A stretch of DNA of 64,000 nucleotides from Prinsepia uniflora (lineage: Eukaryota > Streptophyta > Magnoliopsida > Rosales > Rosaceae), in the NCBI GenBank assembly GCA_032719365.1, contig CM064873.1:33147742-33211741 (forward strand), in the 5' to 3' direction. Each line of letters starts with the position of its first letter. The stretch's first letter is position 1. Shown here piece by piece: positions 32,666 through 46,040 of the stretch. A program made the position numbers and the translations under genes. A model generated the notes under the pieces. It did not search any database. It was not told where the DNA came from and worked only from the letters and a program-made list of their open reading frames with translations.

Positions 32666-35245
32666 TGACAGGACCTGCCCCGATCCTCTTTGGGAACACA
32701 TGGGGACGTGCCCTGCTCCCGTCTGACACCCAAAATAATGTTCCAATTTTAACCTTAAACGTTCAAATGCATAAAAACCAAAATTAAAGTTTTACATCAA
32801 ATCCGAAATAACAGATGTCGGACAAGGGATGAAATCCAAACTACAAGTTGCGAGCACGACTCTAACATAAACCTGCGGGTACACCACCCAACAGGGGTTC
32901 AGGTACGCAGAAGTGGATCTATGCCTCAGCCTCAGGTTCCTACTCTACCTCATCAGCACGACTTGGAGGGGTTACCAAAACAATAAGGGTGAGTGGGCCG
33001 AAACTCAAGTTTATAAAATCGTTTAGTAAGTAAAACATATAATTTACCCCTCCGTTTTCCAAACATGCATGCATCATTATTTAAATTCATTAATCATATA
33101 ATACGAACCATAAGGCATGTAATAAAACCATAAACATAATTTTAGCCACTGCACTATACACTCCAATCCTGACATCCACGATGTCTGACGTCCCTCACGT
33201 CTAATAAGGTCACAATCACAAGGCTACGCGTGCCACTCGGGTCTCAATTCCGAGTTCAATCCCCGAACCCCGTTCGGGTACAACATCCCCGATGCTTAAC
33301 GGCATAGACGCTGGACGTTCTAGACGTCCGTGACCACTCCGGGGTACCTCATCCGGAGGAGACAGTATCATAAGAATGGATCTATATAGTGCAGTATTAA
33401 ATACATTTTATTGATATCCACATGCAAAACATATATGTATACATAGGTAAAATCCGAACCGATCGTTACGTTTCATCAGACGGGTCTCATGCCCAAATAC
33501 CATGAAACGTGCCATAACCAAAATTTCAATATCATCAAAACCATATCTTGATTCCAGCATGTGAACATATAAGTAAATCAGAAAACATTTAAGCATGCAA
33601 GGGTTTAATGAAATCGGGCCCACTCACAGTACGATCCCGCGGTAACCTGCGCGTACGAGCTTGTACCGGGATTATCGTACAATTCCTATCAGTCCAAATC
33701 ACATGTAAGGGTCACTACAAGTCTTAAATATTTAACCAAAAAAACCGAAATAGAAACCGGCTCGGGGAAGCCGTCCAACACGTTTCCCAAGGCAACCGGC
33801 CCTAAAATGACCCATCAAAACTATCTCAGATCAACATGGTTAATTCACCAAAAATGTTCAGAATGATGAGAGGAACAAAAGTCATGTTGATCGTGATCAG
33901 AGATAAGGCTCAACGCGCCCTCACGCGCCGCCCAAAGTGGCTGCGCGTGAAAGTCACGCGCCTGACACTGTAGCTACAGTGTCACCACCTTCACCCGTTT
34001 GTCTGTAATACGGGCCTGCCACCCACGGCTTGACCCGGTTGATTATCCATCAATTCCTACTCGATTTCAATCCAATTTGATCCTAACATGTTTATTATCC
34101 TTCCAATTTAAGTTCTGTGACACTAATTTGCCTCGACAAGTCCTTTAACTAGCCATTCGACCCGTGATCAACAAAACGGGTTGATCACCAGAACTCCCTG
34201 GTTTCAAACCCATTATCCAATTAACTTCACAGGAAGCATAATAGGATCAAAACGAACTAAAATGAACAATCAATTGTGTCTGAAAGTACCTGAAGGTTGT
34301 CGTCCCAAGCTCTGCGATTTCTCTGAAAACTGCAGTCACCGTCCCAGCTCACCCGTGGCTGATGGCCTTCGATTTCGATGTGGTTGAGTTCCAAACACTC
34401 CCAGAAGACTAAACCAGGCCTTGGTTTGGTCCAACAATCACCAGAAATCAAAACCTGATTTTCCCTCCAATTTTTGCCTGAAATGGTTTCTCTTGTTTTC
34501 CTCTCCAAATTTCAGTTCCTTCAACAGCAGAATGAAGCTTACCCATTACTTAATCAGTTTAAAACATCTCAGGCTGTCTCAGAGGCTCGTGGAAGCCTCA
34601 CTGTCCACTGAATTTTGTTCCCCGAAAAAAGCTTCGAATTTCATTAATCAATTCGACAGTGTAGGGTGGATGGTTCAGCCCACGTTCTAAAGCATGAGAC
34701 ACACCTTCCTTTCCAACACACACTTGCATAATTAATTGTACAATGAACCACCGCACATGGTGGTACCGTCCATGGTTCCCCCGCGGTTGCTACAGTAACC
34801 AGGGCAAAAAGACCAAAATGCCCCTGGTTCAAATAATTACCAAACTGCCCCTCACTTTGTAGACCCGTAACTCAGCCATACGAAGTCCTATTTCGGCGTG
34901 CCCCATGTCTACGAACTCAGGGCATCGAGACCTACCTAACGGTCCTTTAGTCATGTGAAAATTAGTTGCCAAACGAAAAGTCAACATTTTCGCCCCTAAA
35001 GACCAAATTACTGTAATGCCCCTGAACTTCCGATAGTCATAACGTTTTCCCTGATCGTCCGAATTGGACGTGCCACCTGTCTATGAACTCGTGACGTCCC
35101 GAACTACGTCACGGTCACTGGTCAAAATCCATTTGACCCACCAATCAAAAAGTCAACAATTTGGCCATACCATTCACAAGGGTAAAAACGTCAATTCATA
35201 TATTAAATTACAATATTAAAATCCTCGAATTTCCGGGGTGTTACA
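32666..35245 (-). repeat. 3' LTR of element B
   Basis: On the minus strand it begins TGTAACACCCCGG at 35245 and ends GGGGCAGGTCCTGTCA at 32666, 2580 bp. The hairpin module is at about 33917-33970. It differs from the 5' copy mainly by scattered substitutions. Confidence 0.95.
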
Positions 35246-35261
35246 ACCTTCCCCCCTTAAG
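35246..35261 (-). promoter_or_regulatory. polypurine tract of element B
   Basis: The plus strand reads ACCTTCCCCCCTTAAG, hence the minus strand CTTAAGGGGGGAAGGT, directly before the 3' LTR. It is the plus-strand primer site of reverse transcription. Confidence 0.85.
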
Positions 35262-35279
35262 AAATTTCGTCCCGAAATT

Positions 35280-38200
35280 TCAAAGAAACAAATGAGGAAA
35301 TTGTTCTCGCATCTGAGCCTCAGGCTCCCATGTGGCTTCTTCCACATTCTGGTTTCTCTAGAGAATCTTCACGAGAGGAATCGTCTTCCGTCGTAGTACC
35401 TTGTCCTTCCGATCCAAAATCTGCACTGGTTGTTCCTCAAAACTCAAATCCCCTCGGAGTTCGATAGGTTGTTCCCCCAGTACATGGGAAGCATCATGTA
35501 CGTATTTCCGCAGCATCGATACGTGAAACACATCGTGAACTCTAGAAAGTTCTAGAGGTAGTGCCAATCTGTATGCAACCCTGCCAATTCTCTCCACGAT
35601 CTCATATGGTCCGATAAAACGCGGACTCAGTTTCCGCCGTACCAAATCGGATAATCCCCTTCCACGGAGATAACTTCAGGAAGACAAAATCTCCCATTTC
35701 AAATTCCAAGTCTCGAATCCGTCGATCGGCATAACTCTTTTGGCGATCCTGTGCCGCCTTTAATCTCTCCTTGATAACCCGAACAGTTTCCAAGGTCAAG
35801 TCCATCAATTCTGGCCCTACCGCCGCTCGCTCCCCTATCTCCATCCAGCAGATAGGTGTCCTGCACTGTCGACCATACAGTGCCTCATAAGGTGCCATTC
35901 CGATGCTTGTCTGATAGCTATTGTTGTAAGCGAATTCCATCAATGGCAAATGAGTATCCCAAGAATCCTGAAACTGTAGTACACAGGACCTCATCATGTC
36001 CTCCAGGGTCTGAATGGTCCGTTCAGACTGTCCATCGGTCTGTGGATGGAACGCAGTACTGAAACGTAGGGTTGTTCCCAAAGTAGCTTGCAAACTCCGC
36101 CAGAACCTGGAAGTGAAACGCGGATCACGATCGGACACGATCGATTCCGGCGTACCATGCAATCGTATAATTTCTTTCACGAACAATTGAGCCATTCGGT
36201 TAGGTTTATAAGTCTTCTGAACTGGTAGAAAATGGGCTGACTTGGTTAGCCGATCCACAATCACCCATACTCCGTCAACTCCACTCTGAGTCCTTGGTAA
36301 CTTAAAGACGAAGTCCATAGTGATGTGATCCCACTTCCACTCGGGAATCGGAAGTGGCTGCATAGCTCCATACGGTCTCTGCCGTTCCGCCTTAACCTGC
36401 TGACAGGTTAAGCATCTGCTCACGAATTCAGCAATATCCTTCTTCATTCCTGGCCACCAATAATGGTTCCGGAGGGTACGGTACATCTTTGTACCTCCCG
36501 GATGCATAGCATAAGCCGAACTATGGGCCTCCTCCAGAATCTCGGCCCGCAACTCTGCCACTGCAGGTACACACAAACGGCCCAACTTCACAAGTGCTCC
36601 ATCATCCCGGATGGAGAAATCCTCTCTCCCATCCGCATCGACCTAAATCCTGAAAATACAGAGTATCGGAACCTGAAGTTGTGCTTCGATGATCCGATCA
36701 ATCAGTACAGGTCGTACATGGAAGCTGGCCAACAAGGCCCCATGCTCATCCGTACCCAAAATAACTCCCGCCTTCCGGAGTTCCACCAGCAAAGGAAGAT
36801 ACACCATCCCCAGGTGTGCAACCGATCCTGCTGATTTCCTACTGAGTGCATCTGCCACCACATTGGCCTTACCCGGATGGTACTCGATCGTACAGTCATA
36901 ATCCTTCAGCAGCTCCAACCACCTCCGTTGTCTCATGTTAAGCTCCTTTTGAGTGAATAAGTACTTTAGACTCTGGTGGTCGGTGTATATCCGGCACGTT
37001 GCGCCGAATAGGTAATGTCTCCAGATTTTTAGAGCATGAACCACCGCTGCCAACTCCAAATCATGGGTAGGGTAGTTCAACTCATGAGTCTTTAGCTGCC
37101 GGGATGCATAGGCGATAACCTTGCCAGTTTGCATCAACACGCAGCCCAAACCTTGTAGTGGTGCGTCACTGAAGACCACGAACTCTCCACTGTCATCCGG
37201 CAATGCAAGGACAGGTGCAGTGGTCAATCGATCCTTTAATTCTTGAAAATTCCGATCGCACTGCTCGTCCCAAATGAATTTCACTCCCTTCCGAGTCAAA
37301 CGAGTCAATGGTGCAGCAATTTTGGAGAAACCCTCCACGAATCTTTGGTAGTAACCTGCTAATCCGACAAAACTCCGCACCTCCGTTACTGTTGTCGGTC
37401 TAGCCCAGTTAGTCACCGCTTCTGTTTTCTGGGGATCCACGCTAATCCCATCTGTCGATATCACGTGTCCCAGAAAACCAATACTGTTTAGCCAAAACTG
37501 ACACTTGCTCAGCTTGGCGTACAACTGTTCTTGTCTCAGCTTCTCCAAGACCAACAATAGATGTTCCACATGTGCTCGGGCACTCCTCGAGTACACCAAG
37601 ATATCATCGATGAACACAATCACGAACTTATCCAAGTAGGGTCGAAAAACCCGGTTCATTAGATCCATGAATACTGCTGGAGCATTCGTCAACCCAAAAG
37701 GCATCACTAGGAACTCATAGTGTCCGTAACGGGTTCGAAAAGAAGTTTTCGGAATATCCTCCTCCGAAATCCTCAGTTGGTGATACCCAGACCTCAAATC
37801 AATCTTCGAGAAGCACTGTGCTCCCCGCAACTGGTCAAAAAGGTCATCGATCTTGGGTAGAGGATACTGGTTCCTCAGTGTCACCTTGTTGAGTTGCCGA
37901 TAGTCAATGCAAAAATGGAGACTCCCCTCCTTCTTCTTTACGAACAACACCGGTGCTCCCCACGGTGAAGTGCTCGGTCGGACGTATCCCAAATCCACCA
38001 ACTCCTGCAATTGATTTTTGAGTTCTCGTAACTTGGTCGGCACCATCCGGTATGGTGCCTGAGATATAGGTAGGGTACCGGGGAGTAGTTCAATTGTAAA
38101 CTCGATCTCCCGCGATGGTGGTAACCTAGGTAAGTCTTCCGGGAACACATCCGGAAACTCACGTACCACCGGTATCTCGTCGATACCCGGAGTATCAACC

Positions 38201-39723
38201 CGTTCCGACACGACATGCACCAGATAACCCTGACATCCCTTCCGTAGAAGTTTGGTAGCAGTAAGTGAAGAAATCACTTCAGGAGGCGAACCGTCACGCT
38301 CCCCCTGGAAGATAACCTCCAGCAAACCCAGGCTTCGCAGAATCACTTGTTTGCTACAGCAATCGATGAGCGACCCATGCTCCGATAGCCAATCCATTCC
38401 CAAAATTACATCGAAGTCGTGGATATCCATAATAATTAGATCCGCTGGTAAATCCACATCCTCAATTCTCACCGGGCACCTCCGAATCACCTGATTCACA
38501 AGGTACACGATGCCAATCGGGGTGCCAACACCCATTTCGCAATCTAAGGCTGATACCACACAATCAAGCATACCAGCACAACTCTTCGAAATAAAAGAAT
38601 GTGTAGCCCCCGCATCCATCAATACACGTACAAGAAGGTTTAAGATATGTAGTGTACCTGTAACCACGCCTGGGGTAGTCTTCGCCTGCTGCTGGGTCAT
38701 TGCAAACACTTGAGCCCTAGGCCCTCCATTCCGTCCGCGTCCGCGTGCACCACGCCCAGCACCACGGTCACCTCCCTGACCGCGACCTCCATTAGTGTGG
38801 GAAGCCGTGCTCTGCACCACACTAGAGCCCCCAGCGTCGTTGCTCTTGGACAACAGCGGGCAATCACAGGCATAGTGGCCCTCTACTCCACAAGCAAAGC
38901 AGATTACTGGCCTCGGCCTGTACGAATACCCACCAGAAGCTCCGCTCCAGGATGAACGCTGCCCGGAGTTGTATCCTGATCCTCTGCCCTGAGAGCCTCC
39001 GCGTCGACCTGACTAGCCACGACCCTTGAAGGATGAGGGTGCTCCCATGTAGCCCCCTCCCATGTTGTTCTTCTGGCCTGATGGCCCACGGTGTGGGCGA
39101 TCCTGACGTCGCCCCTCGCCCGAAGGCTGTCGTGTCCGGTGTGCCGCCAGACTAGCCTCGACACGCACCGCAGCGTCGACCATATCTCTCAGAGAAGCAT
39201 GAGTAGCAGTAGTCACACTTGCCCGGATCTCCCCTCGGAGTCCAAGCTCAAACCTTTGGCATTTGTCCTCCTCCGTGCTCACGAATGATGCAGCAAACTG
39301 GGATAGTTTTCCGAAAGTCTGCTCGTAGTCCGCAACAGACATATCCCCCTGCTCCAGCCGCAGGAACTCAGCCTCCCGTGCCGTGCGAAATGATCGCGGG
39401 TAGTACTGGTCCAGAAATCGGGAACGGAAAGCTTCCCAAGTAATGGTATGGACAGACCATCCAGACATTTCAAGGTCGTGCCACCACTGGTAGGCTCCTC
39501 CTTCCAGTAAGAAGGCCGCCAAAGTTAACCGTTCGCCCGGAGGGCAGTGCATCACCGTGAAGATCCTTTCCCATTTGGTGATCCAATCATGAGCATCTTC
39601 GGGGTTTGATCCCCCATTGAAAGGTGTGGCTCCCAGACGCTGAGCCCGCTCAATGCTTGCACATTCCATTTCCCTTTCCAGATCCTCGTCAGTTCGTGTA
39701 TGAGGAATCCTCCTTGGAGGCAT
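35280..39723 (-). pseudogene. gag-pol polyprotein of element B, broken by stops and a frameshift
   Basis: Gag starts at the ATG at 39723 (MPPRRIPHTRTDEDLE). It contains WITKWERIF and FRSRFLDQYYPRSF, followed by a zinc knuckle CFACGVEGHYACDC. The protease keeps the DAG active site (LMDAGATHSF). Reverse transcriptase FIDD is at 37603-37614. Then come RNase H (VFSDAPLQGLG), an integrase with an intact HHCC finger (SRCLTCQQ) and DDE motifs (IVSDRDPRF, DGQSERT), and a chromodomain-like tail (NVEEATWEPEAQM). Breaks: TAG at 39013-39015, TAG at 36643-36645, a frameshift near 35640, and TAG at 35358-35360 in place of a conserved Trp. The catalytic residues themselves look preserved, unlike in A and C. 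Confidence 0.93.
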
Positions 39724-39822
39724 AACCAACTGTCAAGAGGCATAGATAAGTTAACATTATCCTTAAACTCGAAAAGTAACTAGTACTAATCGCTAGTCTA
39801 GCATGCTGACCACAACCTAGTG

Positions 39823-39834
39823 CTCTGATACCAA
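39823..39834 (-). promoter_or_regulatory. primer-binding site of element B
   Basis: The plus strand CTCTGATACCAA is TTGGTATCAGAG on the minus strand, two bases from the 5' LTR end. It matches initiator-Met tRNA. Confidence 0.9.
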
Positions 39835-39836
39835 GC

Positions 39837-42414
39837 TGACAGGACCCGCCCCGATCCTCTCTGGGACCACATGGGGACGTGCCCTGCTCCCGTCTGACAC
39901 CAAAAATAATGTTCCAATTTTAACCTTAAACGTTCAAATGCATAAAAACCAAAATTAAAGTTTTACATCAAATCCGAAATAACAGATGTCAGACAAGGGA
40001 TGAAATCCAAACTACAAGTTGCGAGCACGAATCTAACATAAACCTGCGGGTACACCACCCAACAGGGGTTCAGGTACGCAGAAGTGGATCTATGCCTCAG
40101 CCTCAGGTTCCTCCTCTACCTCATTAGCACGACCTGGAGGGGTTACCAAAACAATAAGGGTGAGTGGGCCGAAACTCAAGTTTATAAAATCGTTTAGTAA
40201 GTAAAACATATAATTTACCCCTCCGTTTTCCAAACATGCATGCAGCATTATTTAAATTCATTAATCATATAATACGAACCATAAGGCATGTAATAAAACC
40301 ATAAACATAATTTTAGCCACTGCACTATACACTCCAATCCCGACATCCCCGATGTCTGACGTCCCTGATGTCTAATAAGGTCACAATCACAAGGCTACGC
40401 GTGCCACTCGGGTCTCAATTCCGAGTTCAATCCCCGAACCCCGTTCGGGTACAGCATCCCCGATGCTTAGCGTCATAGACGCTAGACGTTCTAGACGTCC
40501 GTCACCACTCCGGGGTACCTCATCCGGAGGAGACAGTATCATAAGAATGGATCTATACAGTGCAGTATTAAATACATTTTATTGATATCCACATGTAAAA
40601 CATATATGTATACATAGGTAAAATTCGAACCGATCGTTACGTTTCATTAGACGGGTCTCATGCCCAAATACCGTGACACGTGCCATAACCGAAATTTCAA
40701 TATCATCAAAACCATATCTTGATTCCAGCATGTGAACATATAAGTAAATCAAAAAAATTTAAGCATGCAAGGGTTTAATGAAATCGGGCCCACTCACAGT
40801 ACGATCCCGCGGTAACCTGCGCGTACGAACTTGTACCGGGATTATTGTACAATTCTTGTCAGTCCAAATCACATGTAAGGGTCACTACAAGTCTTAAACA
40901 TTTAACCAAAAAGTTTGAAATAGAAACCGGCTCGAGGAAGCCGTCCAACACGTTTCCCGAGGCAACCGGACCTAAACTGACCCATCAAAACTATCTCAGA
41001 TCAACATGGTTAATTCACCAAAAATGTTCAGAATGATGAGAGGAACAAAAGTCATGTTGATCGTGATCGGAGATAAGGCTCAATGTGCCCTCACGCGCCG
41101 CCCAAAGTGGCTGCGCGTGAAAGTCACGCGCCTGACACTGTAGCTACAGTGTCACCACCTTCACCCGTTTGTCTGTAATACGGGCCTGCCACCCGCGGCT
41201 TGACCCGGTTGATTACCCATCAATTCCTACTCGATTTCAATCCAATTTGATCCTAACATGTTTATTATCCTTCCAATTTAAGTTATGTGACACTAATTTG
41301 CCTCGACAAGTCCTTTAACTAGCCATTCGACCCGTGATCAACAAAACGGGTTGATCACCAGAACTCCCTGGTTTCAAACCAGTTATCCAATTAACTTCAC
41401 AGGAAGCATAATAGGATCAAAACGAACTAAAATGAACAATCAATTGTGTCTGAAAGTACCTGAAGGTTGTCGTCCCAAGCTCTGCGATTTCTCTGAAAAC
41501 TGCAGTCACCGTCCCAGCTCACCCGTGGCTGATGGCCTTCGATTTCGATGTGGTTGAGTTCCAAACACTCCCAGAAGACTAAACCAGGCCTTGGTTTGGT
41601 CCAACAATCACCAGAAATCAAAACCCGATTTTCCCTCCAATTTTTGCCTGAAATGGTTTCTCTGGTTTTCCTTTCCAAATTTCAGTTCCTTCAACAGCAG
41701 AATGAAGCTTACCCATTACTTAATCAGTTTAAAACATCTCAGGCTGTCCCAGAGGCTCGTGGAAGCCTCACTGTCCACTGAATTTTGTTCCCCGAAAAAG
41801 CTTCGAATTTCATTAATCAATTCGACAGTGTAGGGTGGATGGTTCAGCCCACGTTCTAAATCATCAAGCACGCCTTCCTTTCCAGCACATACTTGCATAA
41901 TCAATTGTACAATGAACCACCGCACATGGTGGTGCCGTCCATGGTTCCCTCGTGGTTGCTACAGTAACCAGGGCAAAAAGACCAAAATGCCCTTGGTTCA
42001 AATAATTACCAAACTGCCCCTCACTTTCTAGACCCGTAACTCAGCAATACGAAGTCCGACTTCGGCGTGCCGCCTGTCTACGAACTCAGGGCATCGAGAC
42101 CTACCTAACGGTCCTTGAGTCATGTGAAAATTAGTTGCCAAATGAAAAGTCAACATTTTCGCCCCTAAAGTCCAAATTACGGTAATGCCCCTGAACTTCC
42201 GATAGTCATAACTTTTTCCCTGATCGTCCGAATTGGACGTGCCACCTGTCTATGAACTCGTGACGTCCCGAACTACGTCACGGTCACTGGTCAAAATCCA
42301 TTTGACCCACCAATCAAAAAGTCAACAATTTGGCCATACCATTCACAAGGGTAAAAACGTCAATTCATATATTAAATTACAATATTAAAATCCTCGAATT
42401 TCCGGGGTGTTACA
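39837..42414 (-). repeat. 5' LTR of element B
   Basis: 2578 bp, from TGACAGGACCCGCCCC to GGGGTGTTACA on the plus strand. It is a near-identical direct copy of the 3' LTR. The hairpin module is at about 41090-41150 and includes a second stem, GACACTGTAGCTACAGTGTC, which is a perfect palindrome. Confidence 0.95.
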
Positions 42415-42419
42415 CGCGC

Positions 42420-43789
42420 CGCCAAAGGGGCTGCGCGTGGCCCTCACGCGCCAGCACAGTGTCGTCTTCATCCTTGCTTCGACCGATCCGACCGGTTCAC
42501 TGTTCAGGCCGAACCGGCGTGAGCGGTTCAACATGTTAAACCGTCCATTTCATCTCAAATTCTGTCCATTTTTAGTCCGATAGTTTCCTTAGATGATTTC
42601 CTATGGACCTATAAGCTTATAACATGAAATTAGAGCATGTATGATACTTGTTCGATCCATTGCAACCATAAAAAATCCTCCATCATGAGTTCACGGTTCC
42701 AGCCAACGTCCACCCCTGCTTTTGGTCCTAAATCCTTCCTGGATTTCCTAGAAACAACTTCCCATCAACCAAAATGGTTTTTAGTCTACAAAGGTCAACT
42801 TACCATAATCGATTCAAACTAAGCCTTTTCTGAGTTTTTGACCTTACCGTCCACCTCGAGCCGTACATATAGGTCCAATGAGTTCGTCCTAGCTTCCTTT
42901 CCATCTTTCCTTCACAAACCATCAACATCTGATCAAGTTTTGAGGAAGTTGGGTTCCACGATCATCCTGGGCTCTGTTTCTCATGGACGACAGCCACCAC
43001 CCACGGCGGTGCCCGTGACAGTTCCACCATAATCATCTTCTTTCCTCCCTTTTTACTTTCTTACTTAATACTAAAATGAAAGAAGATCGGGGAGATTTTG
43101 TTAGCTGGTTCTTGATCAGTCCCTCAGGTCTCTATTTTTTTCTCTCACCCGTGCACACATTCTTACTCTGTTTAAACGGTTTCAAGGCGGTGGACGATGC
43201 TTCTAAGCCCATCCAGAGAGGGCCACGCGTTAAAAATCATGTGGCCGCCTTATCCAACAACTGCCAAGTGTCCAATACCCATTGCACATAATTCCCTAGG
43301 CTCTAAATGACCAATTTACCCTCAATTATACAAATTACCATTCTACCCTTCAAATTTCTAGACTTATAACTCCATCATTCGAACTCCAATTGACACGTGC
43401 CACCTGTCGTTATACTCAGGACGTCGAGACCTATCTAACGATCCTCAGTTTACGTGTGAAATCCTTGTCATACAAAAAGTCAACTTTTCCCCTTCTTTTA
43501 ACCAAATTATGAAAGTGCCCTCAAACTTCCGAACATCATAACTTCCTCCTCGGATGTCGGAATCGGGCGTGCCACCTGTCTACGGATTCGTGACGTCCCG
43601 AACTACGTCACGGTCATCGGTCAATGCCCAATTGATCGTCCGAACTAAAAGTCAACTTTTTGCCCATTCTAGGAGCAAAATCGTCATTCGGCTACAAAAG
43701 TCCAAAAGTAACCCACGAAACACCGATTAACTTAGCTAATCCATCCCTAATCACTTCGCTAATCCCATCTTCAGGGACGGGTCGTTACA
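42420..43789 (-). mobile_element. LTR D, minus-strand copy, U3 side
   Basis: This continues LTR D after element B. It ends GGACGGGTCGTTACA, the minus-strand TGTAACGACCC start. The first bases continue the hairpin module cut by B. A polypurine tract adjoins at 43790, so this is a 3' LTR, not a solo LTR. Over the first 200 bases it matches the plus-strand copy at 60058 with only scattered differences. Confidence 0.9.
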
Positions 43790-45060
43790 ATCTACCCTCC
43801 TTAAAAGAATTTCGTACTTCCCTAACTCACTAGGGAAAATCCAACTGAGCTTACAGTTGGGTCTCCTACTTGGTGTCCAGAACCTGCCAATCCAAAACAT
43901 CCTGATAGTGCCCAAACTGTCACCACATCGTTCCCTGTGAACTAACTTAACCAACTCTTAGTTCATCGAGACAATCGCACTGGGGTAATCACAAATCCAT
44001 CTCGTTCCCGCGATATCCCCATCACCACACCGACCGATTCTCGACTAACACTAGGTACGCACCACTATTACAAGACAGACCACTTTCCTCAACATATCTA
44101 ACCTCTGTCTTGTCATCTCATTCTACTGACTAGGTTTCAAGCCACTGCATCCAATCCAATTGACTTATATACCACACGTCTAGATTGTGGGTTCTTTTCA
44201 ATAACCTCGTATTGATCAATAAGCTCTTCCTTATCATTCTACCTGAATTCATCTTACCGTCACCCCCCTGATACTTGCCTCATATACCAACTCTCGGAAT
44301 CACAATCAACGCTTACGAACTTCGGACTCCTCAGTAACTATCCTCGAAGCCGTCGATCACCAAACCTCAAACAATTTCCAGGCACGGGCCTCGGCATTAC
44401 CCAAATGCCAACCTCGGCATTTCTGACACATCAGAATGAGTCCACAAAATTAATCCCACTATCTTGGCTGCACCTAGCAGCACCATCTCCGATCTGGCCA
44501 TAAGTCGGCCCAAACCACAAGGATTACGATACCACAAACCCCAACTCACGATTTCGTAGACTAAGCCTTTACTCCGGGGTTTCTTACTCAGGTAATCACA
44601 ATCCCAACACTAACCAGTCTCACAGTAGTTCCTAAATCCTGCCACTCAAGGCATCTTGGCTACTCGTAGCCGCACAATGCCAAACTCAACCCAACTGACC
44701 AAAGGTCACCAATCCATACGATCAACATCTAAACACCATCCGGCCCAATCGGCCACCACCAATAGGCCTCCTCGGCCTACGTATCTTACTAAATCAACGA
44801 GCTACTCTCAGGCCCCTCAAGCCGACTAACCTATTCATCCGTAGCTCACCGGCTGCCATCCAAGTTAACCCTGCTAGTGTATCTCTTACCCTTATGGTCC
44901 ATCCATCAAGCAAAACCAGTGCCAACACACCAACCGTTCCGGCCCTAAGCCGACGTACGTCACACCTTGTACTGCGTATCGAGCGACTAACATCCTAACA
45001 CTAACCACCACTGCTACTAACCATAACAAACGTACTATCACTATCGAAACCCAAAATCGC
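43790..45060 (-). other. polypurine tract and non-coding internal remnant of element D
   Basis: ATCTACCCTCCTTAAAAG at 43790-43807 is the minus-strand polypurine tract of D. Beyond it I find no Pol motif in any frame over more than 1.2 kb. The sequence is C-rich on the plus strand with many CCAACTC and ATCACAATCC words. It may be a non-coding spacer or unrelated decayed element sequence. Confidence 0.45.
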
Positions 45061-45623
45061 GATTCATGTTTTTCTCAGTTTTTCTACCATTGTTCTCACT
45101 TTCTCCCTTACTGGTTTCACTCTGCGTCTTCCACTCTTCCGTCCCATTCTTCTTTTCCTTATTCCCTCATTTTTCTCCCCCGTTCTCCTTTGTGTGTGGT
45201 TTAGTTATTGAGTTTTCCCACACTCGGCCACCATGCACTGAAAATATGCCAATATGCAGCGAAGATACATATATATGAAGCATGGGAAGTTAGTGAAAGA
45301 AGGAGGGAGGGAGAAAACCAAAAGTTTCTAGACACTTGGCACCATTCAAATTATCTTATGTGTAAGATGACCAATTTTTCCTCTTAGTAACAATTAGGAA
45401 AATGCCCTTAATCAGTTTTGACGCATATCGAAACCATATGACTTCCGTTTTAGCGTGTCGTCTGTCCACAGACTCGGGAGTTTGAGACCTTCGTAATGGT
45501 CTGTACCAATCATCCAACATATGCTTGAGTAAAAAATTCAACATTTGACCATTCCAAGGGCAAAATTGTCATTTCCATAGAATTTTCCAACTTCTATTTT
45601 CCTTGAATGCTCGGGTCGTTACA
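45061..45623 (-). mobile_element. LTR fragment L
   Basis: It ends CTCGGGTCGTTACA at 45623, a minus-strand LTR start. U3-like features precede it, such as AAAATTCAACATTTGACC and GTGTCGTCTGTCCACAGACTC, which are related to the shared U3 unit. Neither the other end nor a target duplication is visible, so the left limit is a guess. Confidence 0.45.
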
Positions 45624-45911
45624 GAAGTCGGGTCATGGCAGAATGATATCAGAGCTAGACCTCGACCAGAAGTGTGCAAACGACGATGCTGGATCCCATG
45701 GTGGGTGGATTCTAAGATCCGTGAGCTTAGGGAGTAAGAATGGTGAGCATGATCAGTGCGCTTGGGAAGTAAGAATGGTAAGTAAGACCAGTGAGCTTGA
45801 AAGCAAGAATGGTGAGAAATACCACATCTCTCGGGGAGGGAATATGATGTGCTTTATATGTGTAGGCATGTATCTTCCTAGCCGTGGGGCTTTTTCCGAC
45901 CCAATAATCTA
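45624..45911 (+). mobile_element. TRIM-like fragment with primer site
   Basis: AATGATATCAGAGCTAGACC at 45648-45667 resembles a primer site followed by the leader of a widespread plant TRIM type. Downstream are GACGATGCTGGATCCCA, GGGTGGATTCTAAGATCC and ACCACATCTCTCGGGGAGGG, in the order seen in that type (GGACGCTGGGC, GTGGATTGTGAGATCCCACATC). No coding capacity. The 5' LTR end would be TCATGGCA near 45644. Recognition is from memory of the type and needs alignment. Confidence 0.4.
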
Positions 45912-45997
45912 GGGTCCCTTCCAACTCTAAGTCTATCCTGGGCTCAAATGCTCGTCTTATTACTAGGTCGTGCACGTGGGTTGCATCTCGGAGGCAT
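45912..45997 (-). pseudogene. gag N-terminus of element M
   Basis: The minus strand starts MPPRCNPRARPSNKTSI and then a stop, matching the MPPRR opening of the Gag proteins here. It is cut off by the TRIM-like fragment, so less than 90 bases remain. Confidence 0.55.
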
Positions 45998-46028
45998 GAT
46001 ATTGAAAAGCACAATTCAGTACCCATGC

Positions 46029-46040
46029 TCTAATACCAAG
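46029..46040 (-). promoter_or_regulatory. primer-binding site of element M
   Basis: CTCTAATACCAA on the plus strand gives TTGGTATTAGAG on the minus strand, one mismatch from the initiator-Met site, next to an LTR end at 46042. Confidence 0.75.

Larger units (their letters stand above)
32666..42414 (-). mobile_element. complete Ty3/gypsy element B (Del/Tekay-like)
   Basis: This 9.75-kb minus-strand element has LTRs at 32666-35245 and 39837-42414, a primer site, gag-pol and a polypurine tract, with target duplications CGCGC at 32661-32665 and 42415-42419. It lies inside an LTR of element D, within the GC-rich hairpin module. By eye the two LTRs differ at about nine places in the first 310 bases. 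It is defective because of three nonsense codons and a frameshift. Confidence 0.95.

Noticed and set aside
45066..45278. A hydrophobic 70-codon frame rich in Phe, Ser and Leu
   Set aside because: It comes from a pyrimidine-rich tract in LTR fragment L, equivalent to the purine-rich leader of other LTRs read on the wrong strand.
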